From positions 2,728,001 through 2,792,000 of the forward strand of contig NZ_CP029481.1 of assembly GCF_003151255.1 (NCBI RefSeq): a DNA stretch of 64,000 nucleotides, in the 5' to 3' direction. Position 1 is the stretch's first letter, and each line of letters begins with the position of its first letter. Both the position numbers and the translations under genes were made by a program. The notes beneath the pieces were generated by a model. That model saw only the letters and a program-made list of their open reading frames with translations. It did no database searches and had not been told where the DNA came from. Positions 26,683 through 35,927 of this stretch are shown here, piece by piece. The DNA comes from Microvirga sp. 17 mud 1-3 (lineage in GTDB: Bacteria > Pseudomonadota > Alphaproteobacteria > Rhizobiales > Beijerinckiaceae).

Positions 26683-27201
26683 GGCGCAAGCGAGCCTCAA
26701 GTGTGACCACAACCTAAATTTTCATAGGCTACTCAAAATACAACTATATATTTGGAGGGGGCCCTTGTATTCTACGACGAATTGTTTTCTAGGGTCCGCG
26801 GATACTATGAAATTAAATGATCGGTCACCTACTGGAAAACACCCTCCCCAAGCATTTGAGATAGAGTTATGGGAAAATGTGCCGGTTGCTGATAGTGTCT
26901 AGCTGCCAAATGCAACAGGATTCCATATGATATCGCGACCGGTCGGCGCTTTTTTCTCCCTACACTCTGCTCCCTGATTATATTTTTGCTTACGATTGCA
27001 CAAATCAATCCGACTACTGCTTCAGATAGCCCTTTTAGATTATAAACAATTATTGATATTGTAGAAGAATTTAATGTCTCTACTCTATTGTGAGAACAAT
27101 CGCGATCCATATAAATTATATTGCAATATATATCTGTTTCACTACTGGATAAATCTTATTCCAATAATTTTATCGACCGTCATATATATATATATCAATA
27201 A
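26683..27201. other. AT-rich gap between the paralogues, with duplicated upstream sequence
   Basis: Bases about 26683-26760 form the upstream region of paralogue 2 and resemble the upstream region of paralogue 1 (27604-27681), with the hexamer CAACCT at the same distance (27 bp) from each start codon. The rest is very AT-rich, includes a short TA run near 27183, and has one 93-codon minus-strand frame (26829-27110) that I do not consider supported. Confidence 0.55.
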
Positions 27202-27603
27202 TTAGTTGGACCAGAAATTCACACCGATCCTCGGGCATCCAGGTTTATTTACTCGGAAACTCCAACGTCTGACGTTTCTCTTGGAATCGAATATACTTCC
27301 GTAAACCCATGTTCGACTTGTCACACAGACCCGATTCTTACACTGAAAATTTGCAGCATAAAGTTCCGCAAATTCCTTCTTATTACAGAAATTTTCAAAA
27401 TATGACCTTGTGTATTCTATAGCGTATTTTTCGACCTCTATAAGACGAGCGTAACGGAGGATCCTATCGAAGGGGGTGTCGAGAGCATCGCTCTCAATTT
27501 CGTATACCTGCGCCAAGCTCCGTGATCCGGACAGGCAAACAAAAGCCTGCGCCATCAGAACAGCGCAGGCCCATCGCCCCATACTCGTTTTCAGTATCCT
27601 CAT
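27202..27603 (-). CDS. Secreted four-cysteine protein, paralogue 1
   Basis: The 133-residue protein has a signal peptide (MGRWACAVLMAQAFVCLSG...SLAQ) and then VYEIESDALDTPFDRIL, the same opening as paralogue 2. Its four mature cysteines (NFCNKKE, NFQCKNRVCVTSR, PGCPRIGVNF) align with those of paralogue 2, implying two conserved disulfides in the periplasm. The gene's own upstream region is duplicated too. It has no Hint gene directly downstream; a 490-bp gap follows. Function unknown. Confidence 0.7.
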   Translation of the reverse strand: MRILKTSMGRWACAVLMAQAFVCLSGSRSLAQVYEIESDALDTPFDRILRYARLIEVEKYAIEYTRSYFENFCNKKEFAELYAANFQCKNRVCVTSRTWVYGSIFDSKRNVRRWSFRVNKPGCPRIGVNFWSN

Positions 27604-27734
27604 GGTGCAGCCGAGTCCCCGCGCGACTGCAACCTAGACTTTCACGGTCTCCGGAGAACACAACTCTCTATTTGGGGAGGATACCTCTCGGCGTTCCTCC
27701 CCAGAGAGCACTGCTCCAGGTATGGGTGCCCGCC

Positions 27735-28436
27735 CTACCCCACCCGGTACTGCCGCGCAGGCTCGTTGACCGAGAGGTCCGCCAGCAGGGTTTCGCCCGC
27801 TACGGAGGTCTGGCCGAGGCCGACGAGGACCTGGGCGGTGAGTGGGACGTAGATGTCGAGGCGGGAGCCGAAGCGGATCAGGCCGAAGCGCTCCCCGGTG
27901 CTCAAGGAATCGCCCGCCTTGACGAAGGACACGATGCGCCGGGCCACGAGGCCGGCGATCTGCACCACGCCGATGCGGGTGCCGCCGGTCTCGATCACGA
28001 GGGCGTTGCGCTCATTGTCCTCGCTCGCCTTGTCGAGCTCCGCGTTAAGGAAGAGACCCGGCGTATAGAGGATCTGCAGGATGCGGCCCGTGACGGGGGA
28101 GCGGTTCACGTGGCAGTCGAACACGTTCATGAAGACCGAGATTCGGGTCATCGGCTCCTGGGGCAGATCGAGTTCCGCGGGCGGCACCGCCGTGGTGATG
28201 AGGCTCACGCGCCCGTCGGCGGGCGAGACCACGAGGCCTTCGCGGATCGGGGTCACGCGGGGCGGATCGCGGAAGAAGTAGCAGACCCAGACGGTCAGGA
28301 TCGTGCCGATCCAGCCGAGCGGCGACCACAGCATGGCCAGCAGGATGGTCGCGATCAGCGCGATCAGGATGAAGGGATACCCCTCCTTGTGGATCGGGAC
28401 GAAGATGCGGCGCATCGATTCCAGGATATCGGACAT
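27735..28436 (-). CDS. psd: Phosphatidylserine decarboxylase proenzyme
   Basis: The 233-residue protein has two N-terminal membrane segments (about 15-50), [12 protein letters not shown] near 70, [14 protein letters not shown] (active-site region) and the self-cleavage site in [11 protein letters not shown] near residue 190. There the GS bond is split to give the pyruvoyl alpha subunit. It makes phosphatidylethanolamine from phosphatidylserine. This is the short, alphaproteobacterial form. In related genomes pssA follows directly, but here about 3 kb intervenes. Confidence 0.94.
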   Translation of the reverse strand: MSDILESMRRIFVPIHKEGYPFILIALIATILLAMLWSPLGWIGTILTVWVCYFFRDPPRVTPIREGLVVSPADGRVSLITTAVPPAELDLPQEPMTRISVFMNVFDCHVNRSPVTGRILQILYTPGLFLNAELDKASEDNERNALVIETGGTRIGVVQIAGLVARRIVSFVKAGDSLSTGERFGLIRFGSRLDIYVPLTAQVLVGLGQTSVAGETLLADLSVNEPARQYRVG

Positions 28437-28489
28437 TCTCGGCTAGCCTCTTGTGACCTGGAGGGGGATGGCAGGGGCGGCGGGATCCG

Positions 28490-30346
28490 TCAACCCGCCA
28501 CGCTTTCGCGCTCACGCTCCTCCGCCTCGGCGCGCTTGAGGGTCTCGCGGGCCTCGTCGGCCTCGCGCTGGCGGTTCCACATGGCCGCATAGACCCCGCC
28601 CTGGGCAAGCAGGCCCGCATGGGTGCCGCGCTCCACGATGCGCCCGTGATCGAGCACGATGATCTCGTCGGCGCCGATGATCGTGGACAGGCGATGGGCG
28701 ATCACCAGAGTGGTGCGACCACGGCTGACCCGGTCGAGAGCGTCCTGGATCTCCTTCTCGGTAAAGGAATCGAGGGCCGAGGTCGCCTCGTCCAGCACCA
28801 GGATCGGCGGGCCCTTCAGGATCGTGCGCGCGATGGCCACACGCTGCTTCTCGCCGCCCGAGAGTTTCAGGCCGCGCTCACCGACCGGCGTATCATAACC
28901 CTCCGGCAGGTGACCGATGAAGCGGTCGATCTGCGCAAGGCGCGCCGCCTCCCTCACCTCCTCGGCGGCAGCATCCCAGCGGCCATACTGGACGTTGTAG
29001 CCGATCGTATCGTTGAACAGCACCGTATCCTGCGGGACCATCCCGATGACCTTACGCAGGGACGCTTGCTGCACTTCGGAGATGTTCTGCCCGTCGATGA
29101 GGATGCGCCCGCTCGTGGGCTCGTAGAAGCGGAAGAGCAGGCGCGAGATGGTGGACTTTCCGGCGCCCGAGGGGCCCACGATGGCGACCGTGTGGCCGGC
29201 CGGCACCTCGAAGCTCACGCCCTTCAGGATCTCCCGCTCGGGATTATAGGCGAAATGCACGTCCTCGAAACGGACTACGCCCTTCGCCACGTGGAGCGGT
29301 TTTGCATCCGGCCGGTCCTCGATCTCCGGGTTGCTGTCGAGGATCGTGAACATGTCGTCGATGTCGATGAGAGCCTGCTTGATCTCGCGGTAGAGCATGC
29401 CCATGAAATTCAGCGGGATATAGAGCTGCACCAGCATCGCATTGACGAGCACGAAGCTGCCGATGGAGGTCCGCCCCGCCATGATGTCCCGCGCCGCGAG
29501 AATCATCACGACGGTCATGCCGATGGTGAAGATGACCGCCTGTCCGGCATTCAGCACCGCGAGCGACGTGTAGGTCTGGGTCGAGGCCTTCTCGAAGCGC
29601 TCCATGGACTGGTCGTAGCGGATCGCCTCCCGCGCCTCGGCGCCGAAATACTTCACGGTCTCGTAGTTGAGGAGCGAATCGACCGCCTTCGTGTTGGCGT
29701 CCACGTCCGATTCGTTCATCCGCTTGCGGATGGAGATCCGCCATTGCGTCGCCTGATACGTATAGGCGAGGTAGACCACCACCATCACGAAAACGACGAG
29801 CGAGTAGAGCCAGTCGAACTGCCAGGCCAGGATGCCGAGCACCATGGCGAATTCGACGATGGTCGGGATCAGGGTGAGCACCGCGAGCCGCGACAATTCC
29901 TCGATGCCGTTGCGGCCACGCTCCAGCACGCGGGTCAGGCCGCCGGTCTTGCGCTCCAAGTGAAAGCGCAGGGACAGCCGGTGCATGTGCTCGAAGGTCT
30001 GCATGGCGAGCTTGCGGACCGCATGCATGGCGACCTTGGCGAAGAGCCCGTCCCGCACCTGAGTCAGCACGGCCATGAGGATGCGCGTGAAGCCGTAGAC
30101 CAAGGTCAGGAGAACCGGCGCGCGCCACAGCCACGATCCCGCCGTGGCGGCCGCCTCCGTCCCCTGCTGGCCGGTTCCGGAGACCACTGCCACGAGGGCG
30201 TCGGTGGCCCATTTGAACGCGAAGGGCGTGACCATGGTGGCGCCCTTCGCGACCAGAAGGAGCGCGAAGGCCAGAAAAACCCGCATCTGCAGGTCCCGGC
30301 GGCCATGGGGCCACAGATAAGGCCAGAGTCGGTTGACCGTGACCAT
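28490..30346 (-). CDS. Atm1/HMT-type ABC exporter (fused permease and ATPase)
   Basis: The 618-residue half-transporter has six membrane helices in residues 20-310 and an ATPase domain with Walker A GPSGAGKST (near 397), signature LSGGEKQRV (near 500) and Walker B ILVLDEATSAL. The membrane-domain motifs SLRFHLERKTGGLTRVLERG and ETVKYFGAE are characteristic of the Atm1/ABCB7 group, which exports glutathione-linked sulfur compounds or metal-glutathione conjugates. It lies 53 bp upstream of psd on the same strand. Confidence 0.92.
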   Translation of the reverse strand: MVTVNRLWPYLWPHGRRDLQMRVFLAFALLLVAKGATMVTPFAFKWATDALVAVVSGTGQQGTEAAATAGSWLWRAPVLLTLVYGFTRILMAVLTQVRDGLFAKVAMHAVRKLAMQTFEHMHRLSLRFHLERKTGGLTRVLERGRNGIEELSRLAVLTLIPTIVEFAMVLGILAWQFDWLYSLVVFVMVVVYLAYTYQATQWRISIRKRMNESDVDANTKAVDSLLNYETVKYFGAEAREAIRYDQSMERFEKASTQTYTSLAVLNAGQAVIFTIGMTVVMILAARDIMAGRTSIGSFVLVNAMLVQLYIPLNFMGMLYREIKQALIDIDDMFTILDSNPEIEDRPDAKPLHVAKGVVRFEDVHFAYNPEREILKGVSFEVPAGHTVAIVGPSGAGKSTISRLLFRFYEPTSGRILIDGQNISEVQQASLRKVIGMVPQDTVLFNDTIGYNVQYGRWDAAAEEVREAARLAQIDRFIGHLPEGYDTPVGERGLKLSGGEKQRVAIARTILKGPPILVLDEATSALDSFTEKEIQDALDRVSRGRTTLVIAHRLSTIIGADEIIVLDHGRIVERGTHAGLLAQGGVYAAMWNRQREADEARETLKRAEAEERERESVAG

Positions 30347-30508
30347 GAAGCCCGGCGTTTTTTTCGCGGCCTCGCGGGGGAGGACGCCGAGGAGGAGGAC
30401 ATTTTTACGAGAATCCGATGACAGTGCCGGATGTCCATATAGGCGATCGGCGGAACGAATTCATCCCGCCGCTTCGCGCCCGCATGTCACCCGGGCGGGT
30501 AACCCGCC

Positions 30509-31927
30509 TCAGTTGGTCTCTCTGGCCTCGTCGGAGGGCAAAACGAAGACCTGGCCGGGATAAATCAGGTCCGGGTCGCGGATCTGCTTCTGGTTGGCGC
30601 CGTAGATCACCGTGTAGCGGACGCCGCGGCCATAGATCCGCTGGCTGATCCGCCACAGGCTGTCACCCTTGGACACGATGGCGGTATCGATATTGGGAAC
30701 GATGACGGTGCTCGGGGTGATCTGCCCCTCCGGAAGGGCCGAGGCGAGGCGGTTGCCGGCACTGGGTGCCGCAACTGCCGGGACGGGAGCCTGTTCGCCG
30801 GCCCCCGCCACCTGCGGCGCTGCGCCCGCCTGGTCGGGCCCGGCCTTGGCCTGGGGCTGAGACATGGCTCCCTGGGGAGCCGCGCCTTGCGCAACCTGGG
30901 CCGGCGCGGTCTCGACGGGCACATTGAAGCCAACCTCGGCCCGGGACTTCACCTGTCCCGAAACCGGGTCCACATCGTCGAGGCGCACCCGATAATCGCC
31001 AGGCTTGACCCCGCTCGCGATCGCAAAGGAGAGCCGGCCGTCCGCCCCTGCGCCGCCGGGCGCCACAAAGGTCTCGTTGAGATAGAGGCGCACCGTGGCG
31101 CCGGGCGCGGCCTGTCCGGAAACGTAGAGCCGTCCGGGCTCAGACTCGACGCTCATGATCTTGATCTCGGCACGGGGGGCCGGCTGGGCCGCAGGAGGCG
31201 TGGACGCGGCGGGGGTCGGAGCCGGCTGAGCAGCACTTGCTTGGTTCTGGGGTTCGGGCGCGGCAGGGGCCGGCTCGGCGGCTTTGGGGGCCGGAGGCTC
31301 GGGATTGGACAGGAGCACCGTCGGCTTGTCGGGCGCCGCCAGAGCTACGAGCGGGCGGCTCTCGCCCGTAATCGCCACTGTCACGCTTTCGCGGGAGCGC
31401 TGCCGCGTGCCGTCGGGCGCGATGGATTGGAGCACGATCTGGTGAGAACCGGGCGGGAATGGCGGCGGCGTGATCGCGAAGAGGCCGGAGGCGTCCGCCA
31501 CGCCGCGGGCATGGACCTGCTCGCCGTTCAGAAGCTCGATCGTCGCTCCAGGCGCGGCGCGGCCCGCGATGACGCTGTCACCGTTGGGCTCCACGCGCAC
31601 GATGTCGAAGGATGGAGCGACCGGCTCGGAGGGCTTTCCATCTGCGGCGGCCTTGGCGGGAGCGGCAGGCGGCGGAGCGGCCGTGGCCTTTGCCGGTCCC
31701 TGGCTTTCGGATGTCTTCTGGGGTTTCGACGGGACAGCCTGAGCCATGTCGGAAGGCTGCGGCGCCTTGTCCCCGGCCTGCTGAGCCGGCGCCGGAGAGG
31801 CCGTACCGGCGCCCGCGGGCTTGTCTTGACCGCTCCAGTTCAGCACGCCGAACAGCGCCAGCACGACCGCGATGGCCGTCGCGCCAAGAACGGCGATGGT
31901 GCCCCTGCCCAGTTTCTCGTCAGCCAT
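30509..31927 (-). CDS. LysM-domain membrane protein with bacterial Ig-like repeats
   Basis: The 472-residue protein has one N-terminal membrane helix (about 9-27) and an Ala/Pro-rich linker (about 35-105). Two Ig-like modules follow (FDIVRVEPNGDSVIAGRAAPGA and IMSVESEPGRLYVSGQAAPGA, each with ATxxLxLNxE-type strands), then a second Pro-rich linker and a C-terminal LysM domain (about 415-470: IVSKGDSLWRISQRIYGRG...LIYPGQVFVLP). LysM binds peptidoglycan, so the protein probably spans the periplasm. It is divergent from the LOG gene. Confidence 0.85.
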   Translation of the reverse strand: MADEKLGRGTIAVLGATAIAVVLALFGVLNWSGQDKPAGAGTASPAPAQQAGDKAPQPSDMAQAVPSKPQKTSESQGPAKATAAPPPAAPAKAAADGKPSEPVAPSFDIVRVEPNGDSVIAGRAAPGATIELLNGEQVHARGVADASGLFAITPPPFPPGSHQIVLQSIAPDGTRQRSRESVTVAITGESRPLVALAAPDKPTVLLSNPEPPAPKAAEPAPAAPEPQNQASAAQPAPTPAASTPPAAQPAPRAEIKIMSVESEPGRLYVSGQAAPGATVRLYLNETFVAPGGAGADGRLSFAIASGVKPGDYRVRLDDVDPVSGQVKSRAEVGFNVPVETAPAQVAQGAAPQGAMSQPQAKAGPDQAGAAPQVAGAGEQAPVPAVAAPSAGNRLASALPEGQITPSTVIVPNIDTAIVSKGDSLWRISQRIYGRGVRYTVIYGANQKQIRDPDLIYPGQVFVLPSDEARETN

Positions 31928-32008
31928 GATGCCTTTGTCTCAATCTGGCACTTTCGTGCATTAAAGCTGTTTATCTTTCAAAAGGCTACGGCCATAAGGA
32001 ATAACATA

Positions 32009-32656
32009 ATGCCTTACGACTCAACGGGGGCTAGCTCCCATTTTCCCGACGTTCCAATGCCTGCGATCAAATCCATTTGCGTGTACTGCGGCTCCGGTTT
32101 CGGAGACGACCCCGTTTTCGCCGAGAATGCGGCGGCATTAGGCCGCGCAATGGCTGAGCAGGACATCAGCCTCGTCTATGGGGGCGGCAATGTGGGCCTC
32201 ATGGGCACCATCGCGCAATCCGTGCTCGATCATGGCGGCTACGTCACGGGCATCATTCCGGACTTCCTGAAGGCCCGGGAAAGGCTCCTGGAGGCCGTGC
32301 AGGAGACCATCACGGTCCCGGATATGCACACCCGCAAGCGCCTGATGTTCGAGAAGGCGGACGCCTTCGTGGCCCTGCCCGGCGGCATCGGCACCCTGGA
32401 GGAGCTCGTGGAGCAAATGACCTGGGCGCAGCTAGGGCGGCACACCAAGCCGATCCTAATGCTCAGCACCAAGGGTTTCTGGAAGCCTCTCCTGAGCCTT
32501 CTCGCGCACATGCGCAACGAAGGCTTCATCCGCCCGGGCCTCGAGCTCAACTACCTCGTGGCCGAGCAGGTCGAGGACGTAATTCCCATGCTCACGGCCT
32601 CAGTCCGCCGCGTAGGCCTCGTGGCCAATGCCGACATGATCGAGCGGCGTTTTTAG
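32009..32656 (+). CDS. LOG family protein (TIGR00730-type nucleotide phosphoribohydrolase)
   Basis: From ATG 32009, preceded by AGGA with 8 bp spacing, the product has 215 residues. It has the Rossmann-like LOG motifs SICVYCGSGFG, YGGGNVGLMG and PGGIGTLEELVEQMTWAQLG. Proteins with PGGxGTxxE cleave the N-glycosidic bond of AMP or cytokinin ribotides; older databases call them lysine decarboxylases. A later Met at 32057 (MPAIKSICVYCG) is an alternative start. It is cytoplasmic. Confidence 0.9.
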   Translation: MPYDSTGASSHFPDVPMPAIKSICVYCGSGFGDDPVFAENAAALGRAMAEQDISLVYGGGNVGLMGTIAQSVLDHGGYVTGIIPDFLKARERLLEAVQETITVPDMHTRKRLMFEKADAFVALPGGIGTLEELVEQMTWAQLGRHTKPILMLSTKGFWKPLLSLLAHMRNEGFIRPGLELNYLVAEQVEDVIPMLTASVRRVGLVANADMIERRF

Positions 32657-32806
32657 CGTTAGCATTTCTTGCGCTGTGGACATCCGGATCACGGACCAGA
32701 TAGTCACGCTTTGAAGGGCGAATAGCGTAGCGGCAGAGGCTCTCCCTTTCCTCGCGGCCCGGCTGGCCTCTTGCGCTGCCTGCCGCCCTTCGTCATAGGG
32801 TTTTTC

Positions 32807-34147
32807 ATGTCAAAGCCCATCGTCCGCTTCGCCCCGTCCCCGACCGGGCACATCCATATCGGCAACACCCGTGTCGCTTTGCTCAACGCGCTCTTCGCGC
32901 GCCGGGAGGGCGGCACCTTCGTGCTGAGGTTCGACGACACCGATCTTGCGCGCTCCAAGCAGGAATATGCGGATTCCATCGAGACAGACCTCGCATGGCT
33001 CGGCATTCCGCCGGACGTGGTGGTGCGCCAGTCGGAGCGGTTCGACCTCTATGACGATGCGGCAGAGCGCCTGAAGGCGCTCGGGCGCCTCTATGCCTGC
33101 TACGAGACCCCGGAGGAGCTGGAATTCCGTCGCAAGCGGCAGCTCGCCCGCGGCCTGCCGCCGATCTACGACCGCGCGGCCCTCAAGCTCACGGACGAGG
33201 ACCGGGCGAAGCTCGAAGCCGAGGGGCGCCGCCCCCATTGGCGCTTCCGTCTCGACCACGCGACCGTCGCCTGGGACGATCTCGTGCGCGGCCATGCCCA
33301 CGTGGATTGCGGCTCGCTCTCGGACCCGGTGCTGGTGCGTGAGGATGGGACCTATCTCTACACCCTGCCCTCGGTGGTCGACGACATCGCCCTGAAGATC
33401 ACGCACGTGATCCGCGGCGAGGACCACGTCACCAATACGGCGGTACAGATCCAGATCTTCGAGGCGCTTGGCGCGAAGGCGCCGCTCTTCGCCCATCACA
33501 GCCTGCTCATTACGGCGAGCGGCGAAGGCCTGTCGAAGCGTCTCGGGCACCTCTCGGTCAAGGGTTTGCGCGAAGCCGGGCTCGAGCCGCAGGCTGTCGC
33601 GTCGCTCGCGGTCCTCGTCGGCTCCGCCGAGGCAGTCCGGCCGGTGGCCGATCTCGACGAACTCGCCCGCCTCATCGACTTCTCCCATATCTCCCGCGCC
33701 CCGGCGAAATTCGACGAGCACGAGCTCGACCAGCTCAATGCCCGCCTGATCCACGAGATGTCCTACGAAACTGCCCGCCCCCGCCTTGCGGCTCTCGGGG
33801 CCGATGGGGGCGAGGCATTCTGGCTCGCGGTTCGCGGAAACCTCGGCAAACTGGTGGACGCGGCCGAGTGGTGGACCGTGGTGCAGGGCCCCATCGTGCC
33901 CCTCATCACCGACCGGGCCTTCATCGAGGAGGCGCGCCACCTGCTGCCTCCGGAGCCCTGGGACGGAAGCACCTGGAAGACCTGGACCGAGGCCGTGAAG
34001 ATCGCGACCGGCGTGAAGGGCAAGGCCCTGTTCATGCCCCTGCGCATGGCGCTCACGGGCCTCGACCACGGCCCGGAACTCGGCGCTCTGCTGCCATTGA
34101 TCGGGCCGGAGCGCGCGAAGGCGCGGCTGTCGGGGGATGCGGCTTAG
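32807..34147 (+). CDS. gltX: Glutamyl-tRNA synthetase
   Basis: The 446-residue class I synthetase starts at ATG 32807, twelve codons inside the longest frame. It has the HIGH-type motif [20 protein letters not shown] and a variant of the KMSKS loop, [13 protein letters not shown], in which LSKR replaces MSKS as in many alphaproteobacterial GluRS. The RFDDTD glutamate-binding motif is present. It charges tRNA-Glu and may, in organisms that use GatCAB, also charge tRNA-Gln. It stands alone, convergent with cimA across a long palindromic repeat. Confidence 0.95.
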   Translation: MSKPIVRFAPSPTGHIHIGNTRVALLNALFARREGGTFVLRFDDTDLARSKQEYADSIETDLAWLGIPPDVVVRQSERFDLYDDAAERLKALGRLYACYETPEELEFRRKRQLARGLPPIYDRAALKLTDEDRAKLEAEGRRPHWRFRLDHATVAWDDLVRGHAHVDCGSLSDPVLVREDGTYLYTLPSVVDDIALKITHVIRGEDHVTNTAVQIQIFEALGAKAPLFAHHSLLITASGEGLSKRLGHLSVKGLREAGLEPQAVASLAVLVGSAEAVRPVADLDELARLIDFSHISRAPAKFDEHELDQLNARLIHEMSYETARPRLAALGADGGEAFWLAVRGNLGKLVDAAEWWTVVQGPIVPLITDRAFIEEARHLLPPEPWDGSTWKTWTEAVKIATGVKGKALFMPLRMALTGLDHGPELGALLPLIGPERAKARLSGDAA

Positions 34148-34177
34148 ATAACTGGCCTCATTCCGAGTGCGTTCTTC

Positions 34178-34322
34178 CGTCATTCCGGGGCCGCGAAAGC
34201 GGCGCCCGGAACCCATAAACACCATTGTTTCAGAAGAAAGAGCTGCGATAACTACTGCGCCTCTCTCATAAAGCTCAGCGGTTATGGGTTCCGGGCTCGC
34301 CTACGGCGCCCCGGAATGACGG
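34178..34322. repeat. Long imperfect palindrome (family B, copy 1) between convergent genes
   Basis: The left arm CCGTCATTCCGGGGC...GCCCGGAACCCATAA pairs with the right arm TTATGGGTTCCGGGCTC...GCCCCGGAATGACGG, with about 70 bp between the inner ends. A second copy with diverged arms lies at 38568-38713. Such CATTCCGGGGC/GCCCCGGAATG elements are dispersed in this order. Here it fills the gap between gltX and cimA and may act as a bidirectional terminator. Confidence 0.85.
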
Positions 34323-34331
34323 TGCGATGCG

Positions 34332-35927
34332 CTAAAGCCCCGCGCCGCTCTTCAACAGCTTGTAGACCATCGAATCCGTCAGCGCCTGGAAGGAGGCGTC
34401 GATGATGTTCGCCGAGACGCCGATGGTGGACCAGCTGTCGCCCTCGCCGTCCGAGAACTCGATGAGCACGCGGGTCACGGCGTCCGAGCCGCCCTGGTAA
34501 ATGCGCACCTTATAGTCGATGAGTTCCAGGTCCTGGATCAGGTCCCGGTATTTGCCGAGATCCTTGCGCAGGGCCACGTCGAGGGCGTTGACCGGACCGT
34601 TGCCCTCGGCGGCCGAGATCAACACCTCGTCGCCGACCCGCACCTTCACGATGGCTTCCGACGCCGTGACCATCTCGCCGACCGCGTTGAAGCGGCGCTC
34701 CACGTTCACCGAGAAGCGCTCCACCTGGAAGAAGGCCGGAACCTCGCCGAGCATCCGCTTGACCAGCACGTAGAAGGAGGCGTCCGCCCCCTCGAACGCG
34801 AAGCCCTCCGACTCCTTGCGCTTGACCTCGTCGAGAATGCGCGACACGCGCGGATCGCCCTTCTCGAACGTGAATCCGAGGCGCTTGAGTTCCGCCAGGA
34901 TGTTGGACTGGCCGCCTTGGTCCGAGACCAGGACCTTGCGCATGTTGCCGATGCTCTCCGGCTCCACATGCTCATAGGTGCGTGGATCCTTCAGCACCGC
35001 CGAAGCATGGATGCCGGCCTTGGTCGCGAAGGCGCTGGCGCCCACGAAAGGCGCATGGCGGTTCGGCTGGCGGTTGAGGATCTCGTCCACCTGGCGCGAC
35101 ACATGGGTAAGTTGGTTCAGGGCCTCGTCCGACACGCCGAGGTCGAACCGGGCCGCATAGCCATTCTTGAGCTTCAAAGCGCCAATGAGCGTCACCAGAT
35201 TGGCGTTGCCGCAGCGCTCGCCGAGGCCATTAAGGGTGCCCTGGATATGGCGCGCGCCCGCCTCGATGGCAGCAAGCGAATTGGCGACCGCGCAACCGCA
35301 ATCGTCATGGGCGTGGATGCCGAGATGGGCGCCCGGCACGACCTTGGCGACCTCCGACACGATGGCGCTCACCTCGTGGGGCAGCGTGCCGCCATTGGTG
35401 TCGCAGAGCACGACCCAGCGGGCCCCGGACTCGTAAGCCGTCCTGGCGCAGGCGAGCGCGTAATCCGGATTGGCCTTGTAACCGTCGAAGAAGTGCTCGC
35501 AATCGACGATCACCTCACGGCCCTTCTCGCGCGCAGCCGCGACGCTGTCGCGGATTCCCGCGAGGTTCTCGTCGAGGGTCGTCTCCAGCGCCACATGGAC
35601 GTGATAGTCCCAGGACTTGGTGACGAAGCAGATCGCATCGGCCTCAGCATCGAGCAGCGCCGCGACGCCGGGATCGTTGGCGACTGAGCGGCCAGGCCGC
35701 TTCGTCATGCCGAAGGCCGTGAACTTCGCGCCCTTGGTGCGCTTCTCGGAGAAGAACTCCGTGTCGAGGGGGTTCGCGCCCGGATAGCCGCCCTCCACAT
35801 AGTCGACGCCGATCCGGTCGAGGAGGCCCGCCACCGCGCGCTTGTCCTCCAGCGAGAAGTCGACACCCGTGGTCTGCGCGCCGTCGCGCAGAGTCGTGTC
35901 GAAGAGATAGACGCGTTCGCGGGTCAT
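34332..35927 (-). CDS. cimA: (R)-citramalate synthase
   Basis: The 531-residue protein belongs to the homocitrate/isopropylmalate synthase family. It has LFDTTLRDGAQTTGVDFSLE (acyl-CoA lyase motif with Arg and Asp), VEGGYPGANP and the metal-binding GIHAHDDCGCAVAN near residue 210. The C-terminal LeuA regulatory domain (from about 390) is complete. Citramalate synthases condense pyruvate and acetyl-CoA for isoleucine synthesis. GGYPGANP and the length favour CimA over LeuA. It overlaps the upstream GNAT gene by 4 bp (ATGA). Confidence 0.92.
   Translation of the reverse strand: MTRERVYLFDTTLRDGAQTTGVDFSLEDKRAVAGLLDRIGVDYVEGGYPGANPLDTEFFSEKRTKGAKFTAFGMTKRPGRSVANDPGVAALLDAEADAICFVTKSWDYHVHVALETTLDENLAGIRDSVAAAREKGREVIVDCEHFFDGYKANPDYALACARTAYESGARWVVLCDTNGGTLPHEVSAIVSEVAKVVPGAHLGIHAHDDCGCAVANSLAAIEAGARHIQGTLNGLGERCGNANLVTLIGALKLKNGYAARFDLGVSDEALNQLTHVSRQVDEILNRQPNRHAPFVGASAFATKAGIHASAVLKDPRTYEHVEPESIGNMRKVLVSDQGGQSNILAELKRLGFTFEKGDPRVSRILDEVKRKESEGFAFEGADASFYVLVKRMLGEVPAFFQVERFSVNVERRFNAVGEMVTASEAIVKVRVGDEVLISAAEGNGPVNALDVALRKDLGKYRDLIQDLELIDYKVRIYQGGSDAVTRVLIEFSDGEGDSWSTIGVSANIIDASFQALTDSMVYKLLKSGAGL

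Noticed and set aside
26829..27110. A 93-codon minus-strand frame between the secreted paralogues
   Set aside because: No signal peptide, family or ribosome binding site; AT-rich DNA on its own can give such a frame.
27170..27200. Short TA-dinucleotide run as a functional repeat
   Set aside because: Too short and in AT-rich intergenic DNA; no evidence of a regulatory role.
28619..30421. A 600-codon plus-strand frame opposite the Atm1-like exporter
   Set aside because: Antisense shadow; low-complexity His/Asp/Gly-rich translation without motifs.
30887..32008. Upstream extension of the LOG gene to 30887
   Set aside because: The upstream part is antisense to the LysM gene, and a good ribosome binding site supports the ATG at 32009.
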